Assembly (NCBI GenBank): GCA_002309995.1
Contig: DBYB01000045.1
Span: 2,339 to 20,019 of the forward strand
DNA from: Bacteroidales bacterium UBA1197
GTDB taxonomy: Bacteria > Bacteroidota > Bacteroidia > Bacteroidales > UBA932
DNA length: 17,681 nt
Reading direction: 5' to 3'
Shown here: piece by piece, positions 1 to 6,323 of the stretch
Position numbering within the stretch: the first letter of the stretch is position 1
Layout of the letters: every line of letters begins with the position of its first letter
Program-made: the position numbers and the translations under genes
Notes under the pieces: model-generated
The model's database searches: none
Told to the model about the DNA's origin: nothing
What the model saw: the letters and a program-made list of their open reading frames with translations, nothing else

Positions 1-720
1 ATCATCGACCTGCACAAGACCATCGTCAAGATAGACGAGGCTGCAGAGGAGATGAAGATGCTCGCCAAGAGCGGACGCAAGATCCTCTTCGTAGCCACCA
101 AGAAGCAGGCCAAGGACATCGTCAGCGAGAAAGCCACCGCTGTCGGTATGCCTTCGGTCACCGAGCGCTGGGCGGGCGGTATGCTTACCAATTTCCCCAC
201 CATCCGCAAGGCCATCAAGAAGATGAGCACCATCGACAAGATGAAAGAAGACGGCACCTTCGAGAAGCTCGCAAAGCGTGAGCGCCTCCAGGTTGACCGC
301 CAGAGAGCAAAACTCGAGAAGAACCTCGGTTCCATCCGCGATATGAGCCGCCTCCCTTCCGCGATCTTCGTTATCGATATCCAGAAAGAGGCCAATGCCG
401 TCAAGGAAGCCAATCGTCTTAACATCCCGGTATTCGCAATGGTTGATACTTGCTGCGATCCTACCCCCGTTGATTATGTGATTCCGGCAAACGACGATGC
501 GGCAAAGTCCATCGAGTGCATTATGAACGTTCTCTGTGCTGCCATCGCAGAAGGTCTTGAGGAGCGCAAGCTCGAGAAGGACAAGGAAGCCCCCGCAGAG
601 GAGCCCGAGCAGGCTGCAAAGCCCGCTGCACGCAAGCTCCGCGCACGCAAGGGTGCCGAGGCCAAGGCTGAAGCTCCCGCCGCCGAGGCTCCCGCAAAGG
701 CAGAAGAGCCCGCAGAATAA
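1..720 (+). CDS. rpsB: 30S ribosomal protein S2 (uS2), 5' end missing
   Basis: Structural protein of the 30S subunit. The frame is open from base 1, and the first codons (IIDLHKTIVKIDEA) match the region of S2 about 40 residues from its N terminus, so the true start lies left of the window. The ATG at 52 is internal. Family hallmarks are GRKILFVATKKQA, RWAGGMLTNF, the run of basic residues before LEKNLGSIRDM, the segment ending FVIDIQKEANAVKEANRLNI and IPVFAMVDTCCDPTPVDYVIPANDDA. The last 55 or so residues are a low-complexity Ala/Glu/Lys/Pro tail absent from E. coli S2. tsf follows after 29 nt, the usual rpsB-tsf operon. The family assignment is certain; the role of the tail is unknown. Confidence 0.97.
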   Translation: MIDLHKTIVKIDEAAEEMKMLAKSGRKILFVATKKQAKDIVSEKATAVGMPSVTERWAGGMLTNFPTIRKAIKKMSTIDKMKEDGTFEKLAKRERLQVDRQRAKLEKNLGSIRDMSRLPSAIFVIDIQKEANAVKEANRLNIPVFAMVDTCCDPTPVDYVIPANDDAAKSIECIMNVLCAAIAEGLEERKLEKDKEAPAEEPEQAAKPAARKLRARKGAEAKAEAPAAEAPAKAEEPAE

Positions 721-749
721 GTTCCATTAACCCTTAAAGAGATAAAGCT

Positions 750-1745
750 ATGGCAATTACAGCAGCAGACGTAATGAAATTACGCAAGATGACTTCTGCC
801 GGTATGATGGACTGCAAGAAGGCCCTCGAGGAAGCTGAAGGCAACTTCGAGAAAGCCATCGGTATCATCCGCGAGAAGGGTAAGATGGTCGCCGCCAAGC
901 GTGCCGACCGTGAGACCTCCGAAGGTGCCGTCAAGGCCCGCATCGCAGACGGCAAGGCTGTCCTTGTCTGCCTCGGATGCGAAACCGACTTCGTTTCCCG
1001 CAACGCAGACTTCCAGAACCTCGCAGACGCCATCGCAGACGTGGCTATCGCCAACTGCCCCGCCGACCTTGAAGGCCTGAAGGCCTGCAAGATGGCTGAC
1101 GGTTACACCGTGGAGGAGGCCGTCGAGGCCCAGACCGGCAAGACCGGCGAGAAGCACGTTCTCGTAGGCTATGCCATCGTCGAAGCTCCTTTCGTGGTCG
1201 AGTACATCCACAAGATCAACGGTAAGCTCGGCGCCCTCGTAGGCTTCAGCAAGCCCGTTTCCGAGGCCCTGGCAAAGGGTGTCGTGATGCAGGTTGCATC
1301 CATGAACCCCGTGTCCATCGGCATCGCCGACTGCCCTCAGAGCGTTCTCGACAACGAGAAGGCCGTTGCAGTGCAGAAGACCAAGGACGAGATGGTGCAG
1401 AAGGCTATCGACGCCGCCCTCAAGAAGGCCGGCATCAACCCTGCACACGTTGACAGCGAGGACCACATCGAGTCCAACACCGCCAAGGGTTGGATTACTC
1501 CAGAGCAGGCTGCCCAGGCCCGTGAAATCATCAAGACCGTCGGCGAGGAGAAGGCCGCAAGCCTCAACCCCGCGATGATCGAGAACATCGCAAACGGCCG
1601 CGTGCAGAAGTTCCTCAAGGAAATGACCCTCGAGGAGCAGGAGTACCAGATGAGCGACGACAAGATCTCCGTCAAGGAGGCTATCGCCAAGGAAGACAAG
1701 GAAGCGAAGATCGTCGCTTTCAAGCGTTTCTCCCTCAACGACTAA
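750..1745 (+). CDS. tsf: Translation elongation factor Ts
   Basis: Guanine-nucleotide exchange factor for EF-Tu in the cytoplasm. The N-terminal UBA-like domain is clear (residues 1-45, LRKMTSAGMMDCKKALEEA), followed by the EF-Tu-contacting signature TDFVSRN at residues 79-85. Two dimerisation/core subdomains follow, with GKLGALVGFS and VVMQVASMNP, and the C-terminal end is intact. At 331 residues it is longer than the E. coli protein (about 283) but close to Bacteroides homologues. The start is the first ATG after rpsB, giving the conserved MAITAADVMKLR. No promoter is seen in the 29-nt gap, so it should be co-transcribed with rpsB. A strong terminator follows. Confidence 0.97.
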   Translation: MAITAADVMKLRKMTSAGMMDCKKALEEAEGNFEKAIGIIREKGKMVAAKRADRETSEGAVKARIADGKAVLVCLGCETDFVSRNADFQNLADAIADVAIANCPADLEGLKACKMADGYTVEEAVEAQTGKTGEKHVLVGYAIVEAPFVVEYIHKINGKLGALVGFSKPVSEALAKGVVMQVASMNPVSIGIADCPQSVLDNEKAVAVQKTKDEMVQKAIDAALKKAGINPAHVDSEDHIESNTAKGWITPEQAAQAREIIKTVGEEKAASLNPAMIENIANGRVQKFLKEMTLEEQEYQMSDDKISVKEAIAKEDKEAKIVAFKRFSLND

Positions 1746-1770
1746 GGCGATTCCCGCACTCTATCCTAAG

Positions 1771-1799
1771 AGGTCGGCCACCGTGGCCGGCCTTTTTTT
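1771..1799 (+). terminator. Rho-independent terminator of rpsB-tsf
   Basis: A 10-bp stem (1771-1780 with 1784-1793, one G-T wobble) closes a CCG triloop and runs directly into seven T residues (1793-1799). It lies 26 nt after the tsf stop and before the efp promoter, so it cleanly separates the two transcription units. Confidence 0.92.
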
Positions 1800-1828
1800 G
1801 TGCCTTCTGCAGGTAGGATTCACTTCGA

Positions 1829-1860
1829 TTTGCAATAAAGACAGCATTTTTTTATATTTG
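1829..1860 (+). promoter_or_regulatory. Bacteroidota-type promoter of efp
   Basis: TTTG at 1829-1832, 20 bp, then TATATTTG at 1853-1860. This is a full match to the -33 TTTG / -7 TAnnTTTG consensus of the Bacteroidota housekeeping sigma factor. The expected leader is roughly 25-30 nt, A/T-rich (AAATTATTTAATTATTAGATT) and without a Shine-Dalgarno site, as usual for highly translated genes in this phylum. Confidence 0.85.
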
Positions 1861-1893
1861 CAGACTGTTGAAATTATTTAATTATTAGATTAT

Positions 1894-2460
1894 ATGGCAA
1901 CAACCGCTGATTTCAAGAACGGACTTTATCTCAAGTTCAACGACAAACCCTGCATGATCGTATGGTTCCAGCACGTGAAGCCGGGCAAGGGCCCCGCTTT
2001 CGTTAAGACCAAGCTCCGCAACCTGGAGAACGGCCGCATCCTGGAGAACACCTTCACCGCCGGCGCAAAGATCGAGACCATCGATGTGGAGCGTCGCCCC
2101 TACCAGTTCCTTTACGATGACGGCGAGTCCTTCAACTTCATGCACGAAGAGACTTACGAGCAGATCACCCTTCCCCACGACGTGGTGGAGAACGCAGACC
2201 TTATGAAAGAGGGCCAGCACGTGGAGATGATGTTCGTGACCGGCGAGGAAGAGCGTTGCCTCACCTGCGAGCTTCCCACCTACGTTACCCTTGAGGTTAC
2301 CTATAGCGAGCCCGCAGTGAAGGGCAACACCGCTTCTTCCAACGCCCAGAAGGAAGTCACCCTGGAGACCGGCGCCCGCATCATGGTGCCCCTCTTCATC
2401 GAAGCCGGCGAAAAGATCACCGTCAACACCAGCGACCGCTCCTACGGCCAGAGGGTGTAA
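1894..2460 (+). CDS. efp: Translation elongation factor P
   Basis: Relieves ribosome stalling at polyproline stretches by binding between the P and E sites. It is 188 residues, full length for the family. Domain I carries the exposed loop HVKPGKGPAF. Lys32 in PGKG corresponds to the lysine modified by EpmA/EpmB in E. coli, so an arginine-rhamnosyl (EarP) type is excluded; whether this lysine is modified cannot be seen. Domain II includes RPYQFLYDDGESFNFMHEETYEQ, and domain III ends with GARIMVPLFIEAGEKITVNT and the terminal SYGQRV. It has its own promoter and a downstream hairpin, so it is probably monocistronic. Confidence 0.97.
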   Translation: MATTADFKNGLYLKFNDKPCMIVWFQHVKPGKGPAFVKTKLRNLENGRILENTFTAGAKIETIDVERRPYQFLYDDGESFNFMHEETYEQITLPHDVVENADLMKEGQHVEMMFVTGEEERCLTCELPTYVTLEVTYSEPAVKGNTASSNAQKEVTLETGARIMVPLFIEAGEKITVNTSDRSYGQRV

Positions 2461-2483
2461 GAGATCTTACCTTGACTATTTCG

Positions 2484-2515
2484 TAGCACGGTGCCCCTTC
2501 AGGAGCTCCGTGCTA
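2484..2515 (+). terminator. Hairpin after efp, probable terminator
   Basis: TAGCACGG (2484-2491) pairs perfectly with CCGTGCTA (2508-2515), and part of the intervening sequence can extend the stem (GC at 2493-2494 with 2505-2506, CC at 2496-2497 with GG at 2502-2503). It starts 24 nt after the efp stop. The downstream tract (TGTTGTTTATT) is T-rich but not a pure T run, so efficient termination is likely rather than certain. Confidence 0.6.
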
Positions 2516-2542
2516 TGTTGTTTATTACCGTTTACGGACGCA

Positions 2543-2571
2543 GTTCGTCCACAAATCAGGCCGTTTTTGTG
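2543..2571. repeat. Imperfect 29-nt direct repeat, copy 1
   Basis: It begins GTTCGTCCACA and ends TTTTGTG. It matches copy 2 (2594-2622) at 22 of 29 positions, with the first 11 and last 7 bases identical. CACAAA (2550-2555) can pair with TTTGTG (2566-2571), giving a 6-bp stem with a 10-nt loop. It lies in the spacer between the convergent efp and ispH genes. Confidence 0.7.
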
Positions 2572-2593
2572 CGCTAACCGATTAAAAAGCAAG

Positions 2594-2622
2594 GTTCGTC
2601 CACACCAGGGGGCGATTTTGTG
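2594..2622. repeat. Imperfect 29-nt direct repeat, copy 2
   Basis: Second copy of the repeat, offset by 51 nt from copy 1. CCACA (2600-2604) and TGTGG (2619-2623) form a 5-bp inverted repeat. The unit ends 12 nt before the ispH stop codon (minus strand). On the minus strand the hairpin is followed by CTTGCTTTTTAA, so it could also help end the ispH transcript. I found no third copy in the window. Confidence 0.7.
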
Positions 2623-2634
2623 GAGGAAGGGGGA

Positions 2635-3498
2635 TTAGAGTTCGGGGATGCGGCGGGCGACGAGGTCGAGGAGCCATTTGGGGGTGGAGGTGGCGCCGCA
2701 GACGCCGGCGGAGGTGGCGCCGAGGAACCAGGAGGGCTGGAGGTCGGCGTGGGAGGCGATGCGGTGGCTGCGGGGGTTGATGCTGCGGCACCATTCGAAC
2801 AGGACCTTGCCGTTGGAGCTGGAGGCTCCGGATACGAATATGATAACGTCGTGCGTGCGCGCGAACTCGGCCAGCTCCTTGTGGCGGGAGGCAACCTGCG
2901 CGCAGATGCTCTGGTGCACGACGACGTCGGGCCCTGCCAGTCTGCGGAGTACCTCCGCAAGCTCGCGGTAGCCCTCCGGACTCATCGTGGTCTGCGAGAA
3001 CAGCTCCACCGGCTCTCCGGTGCCAAGAACCCCGCCGGCGAACGCCTCGCGCAGCTGCTCCGGCGTCTCCGCCACCAGCGCCCGGCCGCCCGTCTGCCCG
3101 ACGAGGCCCAGCACCTCCGGGTGCCCTATCTTGCCGAAAATCACCACCCGCGAGCGCTCGGCCGCCTCCTTTACCTCCCGTTGTAACTTAAGCACAACGG
3201 GGCAGGTGCAGTCGATTATACGCAGTCCTGCCTCCTGCAACCTGGCGTAAGTTTGAGGAGGTTCCCCGTGGGCGCGAATCAGCACGGTATCGCTCCCGCC
3301 CAGCCCGCTCAGCCCGTCGTGGTCTATGGTGCCGAGGCCCTTCTGCCCCAGGCGTGCGAGCTCTTCTTCGTTGTGTACGATGGCGCCGAGCGACCAGAGC
3401 CGGCCGTCTCCCTTCGAGAGGAAGTCTTCGGCGGTCGTGATGGCACGGATGACGCCTCCGCAGAAGCCGGAGTGAGGCTCGATTTCGACGGAAATCAT
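2635..3498 (-). CDS. ispH: 4-hydroxy-3-methylbut-2-enyl diphosphate reductase
   Basis: Last enzyme of the MEP isoprenoid pathway; it reduces HMBPP to IPP and DMAPP using an Fe-S cluster. All expected active-site residues line up with the E. coli enzyme: cluster cysteines C13 (GFCGGV), C99 (DCTCPVV) and C199 (SICAQVASRH), plus H42, H77, H126 and E128 (GHPEV), T170 (SQTT) and N229 (SSSNGK). The length is 287 residues, like Bacteroides IspH. The start at 3498 gives MISVEIEPHSGFCGG; a longer open frame to 3537 only extends into cmk. The cmk stop overlaps this ATG (ATGA), indicating translational coupling. It is the second gene of the cmk-ispH operon. Confidence 0.96.
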   Translation of the reverse strand: MISVEIEPHSGFCGGVIRAITTAEDFLSKGDGRLWSLGAIVHNEEELARLGQKGLGTIDHDGLSGLGGSDTVLIRAHGEPPQTYARLQEAGLRIIDCTCPVVLKLQREVKEAAERSRVVIFGKIGHPEVLGLVGQTGGRALVAETPEQLREAFAGGVLGTGEPVELFSQTTMSPEGYRELAEVLRRLAGPDVVVHQSICAQVASRHKELAEFARTHDVIIFVSGASSSNGKVLFEWCRSINPRSHRIASHADLQPSWFLGATSAGVCGATSTPKWLLDLVARRIPEL

Positions 3499-4178
3499 AA
3501 TATGCCGAACTTGCCCTGGATGAGGCCGATAACCCACGCGAGCTCCTCTTCGAAACTCAGTTCGGAGTTGTCCAGTACGAAGGCGTCGGCGGCCTGACGC
3601 AGGGGATTGGTCTCGCGGTGCGAGTCGATGTAGTCGCGCTCGCGGAGGTTCTGCACGACCTCCTCCAGCAGCGGCTCCTCGCCCTTGGCCTTAAGCTCGT
3701 CGTAGCGGCGGCGGGCGCGAACCTCCTCGCTGGCCGTCATAAAGATCTTCAGCTGAGCTTCGGGGAAAACGGCGGTGCCGATGTCGCGGCCATCCATCAC
3801 TATGCGGCCCCGGTGGCCGTACTCGCGCAGCTGGGCGTCCACCCAGGCGCGCACGTAAGGCACTGCTGCAATGGGACTTACCTGCGAGCTAACCTCCATT
3901 GTGCGGATCTGCTGCTCGATGCAGCGGGCCCCCATGAAGAGGCGCCCGTCGCTGCCGAAACTCAGATGCAGGTCCTGCAGGGCGTCCTTCAGTTCCGGGC
4001 TCACTGCTCCCAGGCGGCTGATGAGCCTCTCCTCCTGGGCGAACAGCGTGACGCCCCGGTAGAGGGCACCGGAATCGAGGTACAGGAAGCCGAGTTTCCG
4101 GGCCAGCAGTTTGGCGAAGGAACTCTTTCCGGTGGAGGAGTAACCGTCGATGGCTATTATGATGTCGGGAATGTTCAT
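3495..4178 (-). CDS. cmk: Cytidylate kinase
   Basis: Phosphorylates CMP and dCMP to the diphosphates with ATP. The P-loop is IDGYSSTGKSS (residues 10-20), followed by LDSGALYRG for substrate binding, VMDGRDIGTAVFP for the NMP-binding segment, and the Arg-rich lid region RARRRYDELKAKG. At 227 residues it equals the usual length. The start at 4178 (MNIPDIIIAIDGY) is chosen because the open frame beyond it runs into the start of the divergent regulator and has no family similarity. Its stop overlaps the ispH ATG by 4 nt. A TACTTTTG -7 box lies only 8 nt upstream of the start. Confidence 0.95.
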   Translation of the reverse strand: MNIPDIIIAIDGYSSTGKSSFAKLLARKLGFLYLDSGALYRGVTLFAQEERLISRLGAVSPELKDALQDLHLSFGSDGRLFMGARCIEQQIRTMEVSSQVSPIAAVPYVRAWVDAQLREYGHRGRIVMDGRDIGTAVFPEAQLKIFMTASEEVRARRRYDELKAKGEEPLLEEVVQNLRERDYIDSHRETNPLRQAADAFVLDNSELSFEEELAWVIGLIQGKFGIL

Positions 4179-4186
4179 ACCATCAA

Positions 4187-4194
4187 CAAAAGTA
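4187..4194 (-). promoter_or_regulatory. -7 box of the cmk-ispH promoter
   Basis: On the minus strand this reads TACTTTTG, an exact TAnnTTTG match, ending 8 nt before the cmk ATG at 4178. No clear TTTG is present 19-21 bp further upstream. The predicted transcript has a leader of only a few nucleotides. It lies in the 43-bp divergent gap shared with the response regulator. Confidence 0.6.
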
Positions 4195-4206
4195 GAAAAA
4201 AATTCC

Positions 4207-4214
4207 GATATTTG
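4207..4214 (+). promoter_or_regulatory. Possible -7 box of the response regulator gene
   Basis: GATATTTG differs from TAnnTTTG only at the first base and ends 7 nt before the regulator ATG at 4222. No -33 TTTG is visible at the right distance; that region is taken up by the oppositely directed cmk -7 box, so the two promoters share the 43-bp gap. Confidence 0.45.
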
Positions 4215-4221
4215 CAGTATT

Positions 4222-5373
4222 ATGAAGATTCTGATTGTTGATGACGAGCGGAGCATCCGCAACTCCATGAAGGAGATACTTTCCGACGAAGGCTACCTGG
4301 TAGATACTGCGGAAGACGGCACCTCCGGATACGAAATGGCCTCCAAGGGCCACTACGACGTGGTTTTCTGCGACATCAAGATGCCCGGGCTCGACGGCAC
4401 CGAAGTGCTTGAGAAACTCGTCTCCGACGGATGCGAGAGCGCCATCGTGATGATCTCCGGCCACGGCGACATCGAGACCGCCGTGGAGTGCATCAAGAAG
4501 GGAGCCTTCGACTTCATTCAGAAGCCTCTGGACCTCAACCGCCTGCTCATCACCATCAAGAACGCCACCGACAAGACTCGCCTGGTCACCCAGAACAAGA
4601 GCCTTAAGAAGAAGGCCTACGGCGGCGAGCAGATGATAGGGGAGTCTCCGGCCATCCAGCATATCAGGGAGATAATCTCCAAGGTGGCCGCCACGCCCGC
4701 GAGGGTGCTGATCACCGGCGGCAACGGCTCCGGCAAGGAGCTCGTCGCCCGGGGGCTGCACGAGCAGAGCGACCGCGCGGCCCAGCCGTACATCGAGGTG
4801 AACTGCGCCGCCATCCCGTCGGAACTGATTGAGAGTGAGCTCTTCGGGCACGAAAAAGGCTCGTTCACCTCGGCCATCAAGCAGCACAAGGGCAAGTTCG
4901 AGCAGGCCGACGGCGGCACGCTCTTCCTCGACGAGATAGGTGATATGTCGCTGGCCGCTCAGGCCAAAGTGCTCCGCGTGCTGCAGGAGAATAAACTCTC
5001 CCGCGTCGGCAGCGATACCGATATAAAGGTTGACGTCCGCGTGATCGCTGCAACCAATAAAGACCTGCGGGCGGAAATCGAGAAGGGCAACTTCCGCGAA
5101 GACCTGTATCACCGTCTGAGCGTCATCGTGATACACGTACCTTCGCTGGACGAGCGCAAGAGCGACATCCCCCTGCTGGTGGACTACTTTGTGGAGCGTA
5201 TCTGCAGCGAAACGGCCATGCCGCGCAAGGCCTTCAGCCCCGAGGCGGTGGCGCTGCTGCAGGAGCGCAGCTGGAAGGGCAACATCCGCGAACTCCGCAA
5301 CGTGGTGGAGCGCCTGCTGATTCTTGGAGGAGACGTAATCTCCGCGCAGGACGTGCGCGACTACGTGCTTTAG
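4222..5373 (+). CDS. Sigma54-type response regulator, NtrX-like, without DNA-binding domain
   Basis: Two-component response regulator of the NtrC/NtrX group, 383 residues. The receiver domain (1-120) has the acidic pair D7-D8, phosphoacceptor D51 in CDIKMPG and K in FIQKP. The AAA+ domain (about 142-375) has Walker A GGNGSGKE at 166-173 and Walker B TLFLDEIGD around 233-241. The sigma54-contact loop is GSFTSA (213-218) instead of GAFTGA. The protein ends at QDVRDYVL with no room for the Fis-type helix-turn-helix usual in NtrC. As I recall, both traits occur in Bacteroidota NtrX-like proteins. The ATG at 4222 gives the canonical MKILIVDDE; an upstream ATG at 4150 would overlap cmk. The likely partner is the NtrY-like kinase at 6316. 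The stop overlaps the convergent DUF4783 gene by 4 nt. Confidence 0.9.
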   Translation: MKILIVDDERSIRNSMKEILSDEGYLVDTAEDGTSGYEMASKGHYDVVFCDIKMPGLDGTEVLEKLVSDGCESAIVMISGHGDIETAVECIKKGAFDFIQKPLDLNRLLITIKNATDKTRLVTQNKSLKKKAYGGEQMIGESPAIQHIREIISKVAATPARVLITGGNGSGKELVARGLHEQSDRAAQPYIEVNCAAIPSELIESELFGHEKGSFTSAIKQHKGKFEQADGGTLFLDEIGDMSLAAQAKVLRVLQENKLSRVGSDTDIKVDVRVIAATNKDLRAEIEKGNFREDLYHRLSVIVIHVPSLDERKSDIPLLVDYFVERICSETAMPRKAFSPEAVALLQERSWKGNIRELRNVVERLLILGGDVISAQDVRDYVL

Positions 5374-5801
5374 AATCTCTCTACCTTGAGCTGCTTGATG
5401 CGGTAAGTGCCGTCTTTGCAGCTCAGGAATATCGTAACATTGAAAGTCTCGCCGCCGGCCTTCAGGGTGCCGAGGGCGTACTTCATATTGGCCCGGCCTG
5501 CGGTGTGGTTGATGACGAAGCTGCGCGGCTTGTAGGTGTCGAAGAAGGTCTTGACTATCTGCCGTGCCTGGGCGCGGCTGGCGTCGCTCACGCGTGCGAG
5601 CACCGCAATCTCCAGATTGTCTGCAAACCAGGCCGAAAGGGCCTCTGCGTTGCCGCTGGCTATGTATTTGCTGATGGGAATGAAAACATCGTCCCCGTTT
5701 TCCGGTGCTGCGGCGGGGACGGAACTCTTTATGTAATTCTGGGCCATTGCCACGGGGCCGGCCAGAAGGATAATGGAAAGAGCTAAGATTCTCAGCTTCA
5801 T
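5370..5801 (-). CDS. Secreted DUF4783-family protein
   Basis: A 143-residue protein resembling the DUF4783 family of Bacteroidota, which has an NTF2-like fold. An N-terminal signal peptide is evident (MKLRILALSIILLAGPVAMA, likely cut before Q21), so it should act in the periplasm or be exported. The remainder reads DVFIPISKYIASGNAEALSAWF, then a segment with the NTF2-like pattern (KTFFDTYKPRSFVINH, YALGTL, FNVTIFLSCKDGTYRIKQLKVE). No catalytic residues are recognisable, and the family's function is not known to me. It is transcribed divergently from rlmH with only 51 bp between start codons, and converges on the response regulator with a 4-nt overlap. The family call is from memory of the pattern. 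Confidence 0.8.
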   Translation of the reverse strand: MKLRILALSIILLAGPVAMAQNYIKSSVPAAAPENGDDVFIPISKYIASGNAEALSAWFADNLEIAVLARVSDASRAQARQIVKTFFDTYKPRSFVINHTAGRANMKYALGTLKAGGETFNVTIFLSCKDGTYRIKQLKVERF

Positions 5802-5814
5802 ACGCCGGCAATCT

Positions 5815-5846
5815 TTTGCAAATATTAAGCCAGTTTGTTATTTTTG
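5815..5846 (+). promoter_or_regulatory. Promoter of the rlmH-kinase-transporter operon
   Basis: TTTG at 5815-5818, a 20-bp spacer, then TATTTTTG at 5839-5846: a full consensus match. The box ends 6 nt before the rlmH ATG, so the transcript should begin at or next to the start codon. The TTTG is part of TTTTGCAAAT, whose other arm lies in the candidate promoter of the divergent DUF4783 gene. Confidence 0.8.
5819..5826 (-). promoter_or_regulatory. Possible -7 box of the DUF4783 gene
   Basis: The minus strand reads AATATTTG, one mismatch from TAnnTTTG, 17 nt upstream of the ATG at 5801. It directly abuts the TTTG -33 element of rlmH, so the two promoters face away from a shared 51-bp region. 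No -33 TTTG is seen for this direction. Confidence 0.4.
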
Positions 5847-5852
5847 CAGGCA

Positions 5853-6323
5853 ATGCGCGTCTGCTTGCTTACAATGGGCAAAACGGACATCAGATGGGTG
5901 GCCGAGGGTCTGGAGATGTATGCCTCCAGGCTGTCGCACTATGTTCCCTTTTCGGTGAAGGAGCTCCCGGAGCTCAAGGGCGCCGGCTCGCTCAGCCCCC
6001 AGCAGATTAAGCACAAGGAGGCGGAGCTTCTGCTCAAGGCAATCAAGCCTTCGGATACGGTTATCCTGCTTGACGAACACGGGGAAGAGTTTACCTCCCT
6101 CCAGTTTGCCGCCCGCATCGGCTCGTACCTGCAGAAGGGCAAAGACCTGGTCTTCGTGGTCGGCGGGGCGTACGGATTCGCGCCGGAGATGTACGAGAGG
6201 GCGTCCGCCAAACTGTCCTTGTCAAAAATGACCTGCTCGCACCAGCTGGTGAGAACGGTTTTTGCAGAGCAGCTGTTCCGTGCGTTCTCAATCCTCAGAG
6301 GAGAGCCGTATCATAATGAATAG
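5853..6323 (+). CDS. rlmH: 23S rRNA (pseudouridine1915-N3)-methyltransferase RlmH
   Basis: SPOUT-fold methyltransferase acting on pseudouridine 1915 in helix 69 of 23S rRNA. At 156 residues it is the usual length. The SAM-binding knot region is visible as LVFVVGGAYGFAPEM, followed by LSLSKMTCSHQLVRTVFAEQLFRAFSI and the conserved terminus PYHNE (E. coli PYHRE). The start is ATG 5853 (MRVCLLTMGKTD); a TTG at 5835 opens the same frame but lies upstream of, and runs into, the -7 box, so it cannot be used. The stop overlaps the kinase ATG by 8 nt, so rlmH leads an operon with the kinase and transporter. Confidence 0.95.
   Translation: MRVCLLTMGKTDIRWVAEGLEMYASRLSHYVPFSVKELPELKGAGSLSPQQIKHKEAELLLKAIKPSDTVILLDEHGEEFTSLQFAARIGSYLQKGKDLVFVVGGAYGFAPEMYERASAKLSLSKMTCSHQLVRTVFAEQLFRAFSILRGEPYHNE

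Noticed and set aside
2543..2622. Possible mini CRISPR array (two repeats with a 22-nt spacer).
   Set aside because: Only two copies, with seven mismatches in 29, an over-short spacer and no cas genes nearby.
4150..4221. Upstream ATG extending the response regulator by 24 residues.
   Set aside because: It overlaps the cmk coding start on the other strand, and the added residues have no receiver-domain similarity; MKILIVDDE at 4222 is canonical.
5835..5852. TTG as an upstream start for rlmH.
   Set aside because: It would place the start codon upstream of the -7 box. The ATG at 5853 gives the family's normal N terminus and length.
4183..5853. Long open frame of 556 codons on the minus strand.
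   Set aside because: It runs antisense to the clear response regulator gene and through the DUF4783 gene in another frame. Its His/Val/Gly-rich translation has no recognisable domain; it is a by-product of GC-rich codon use.
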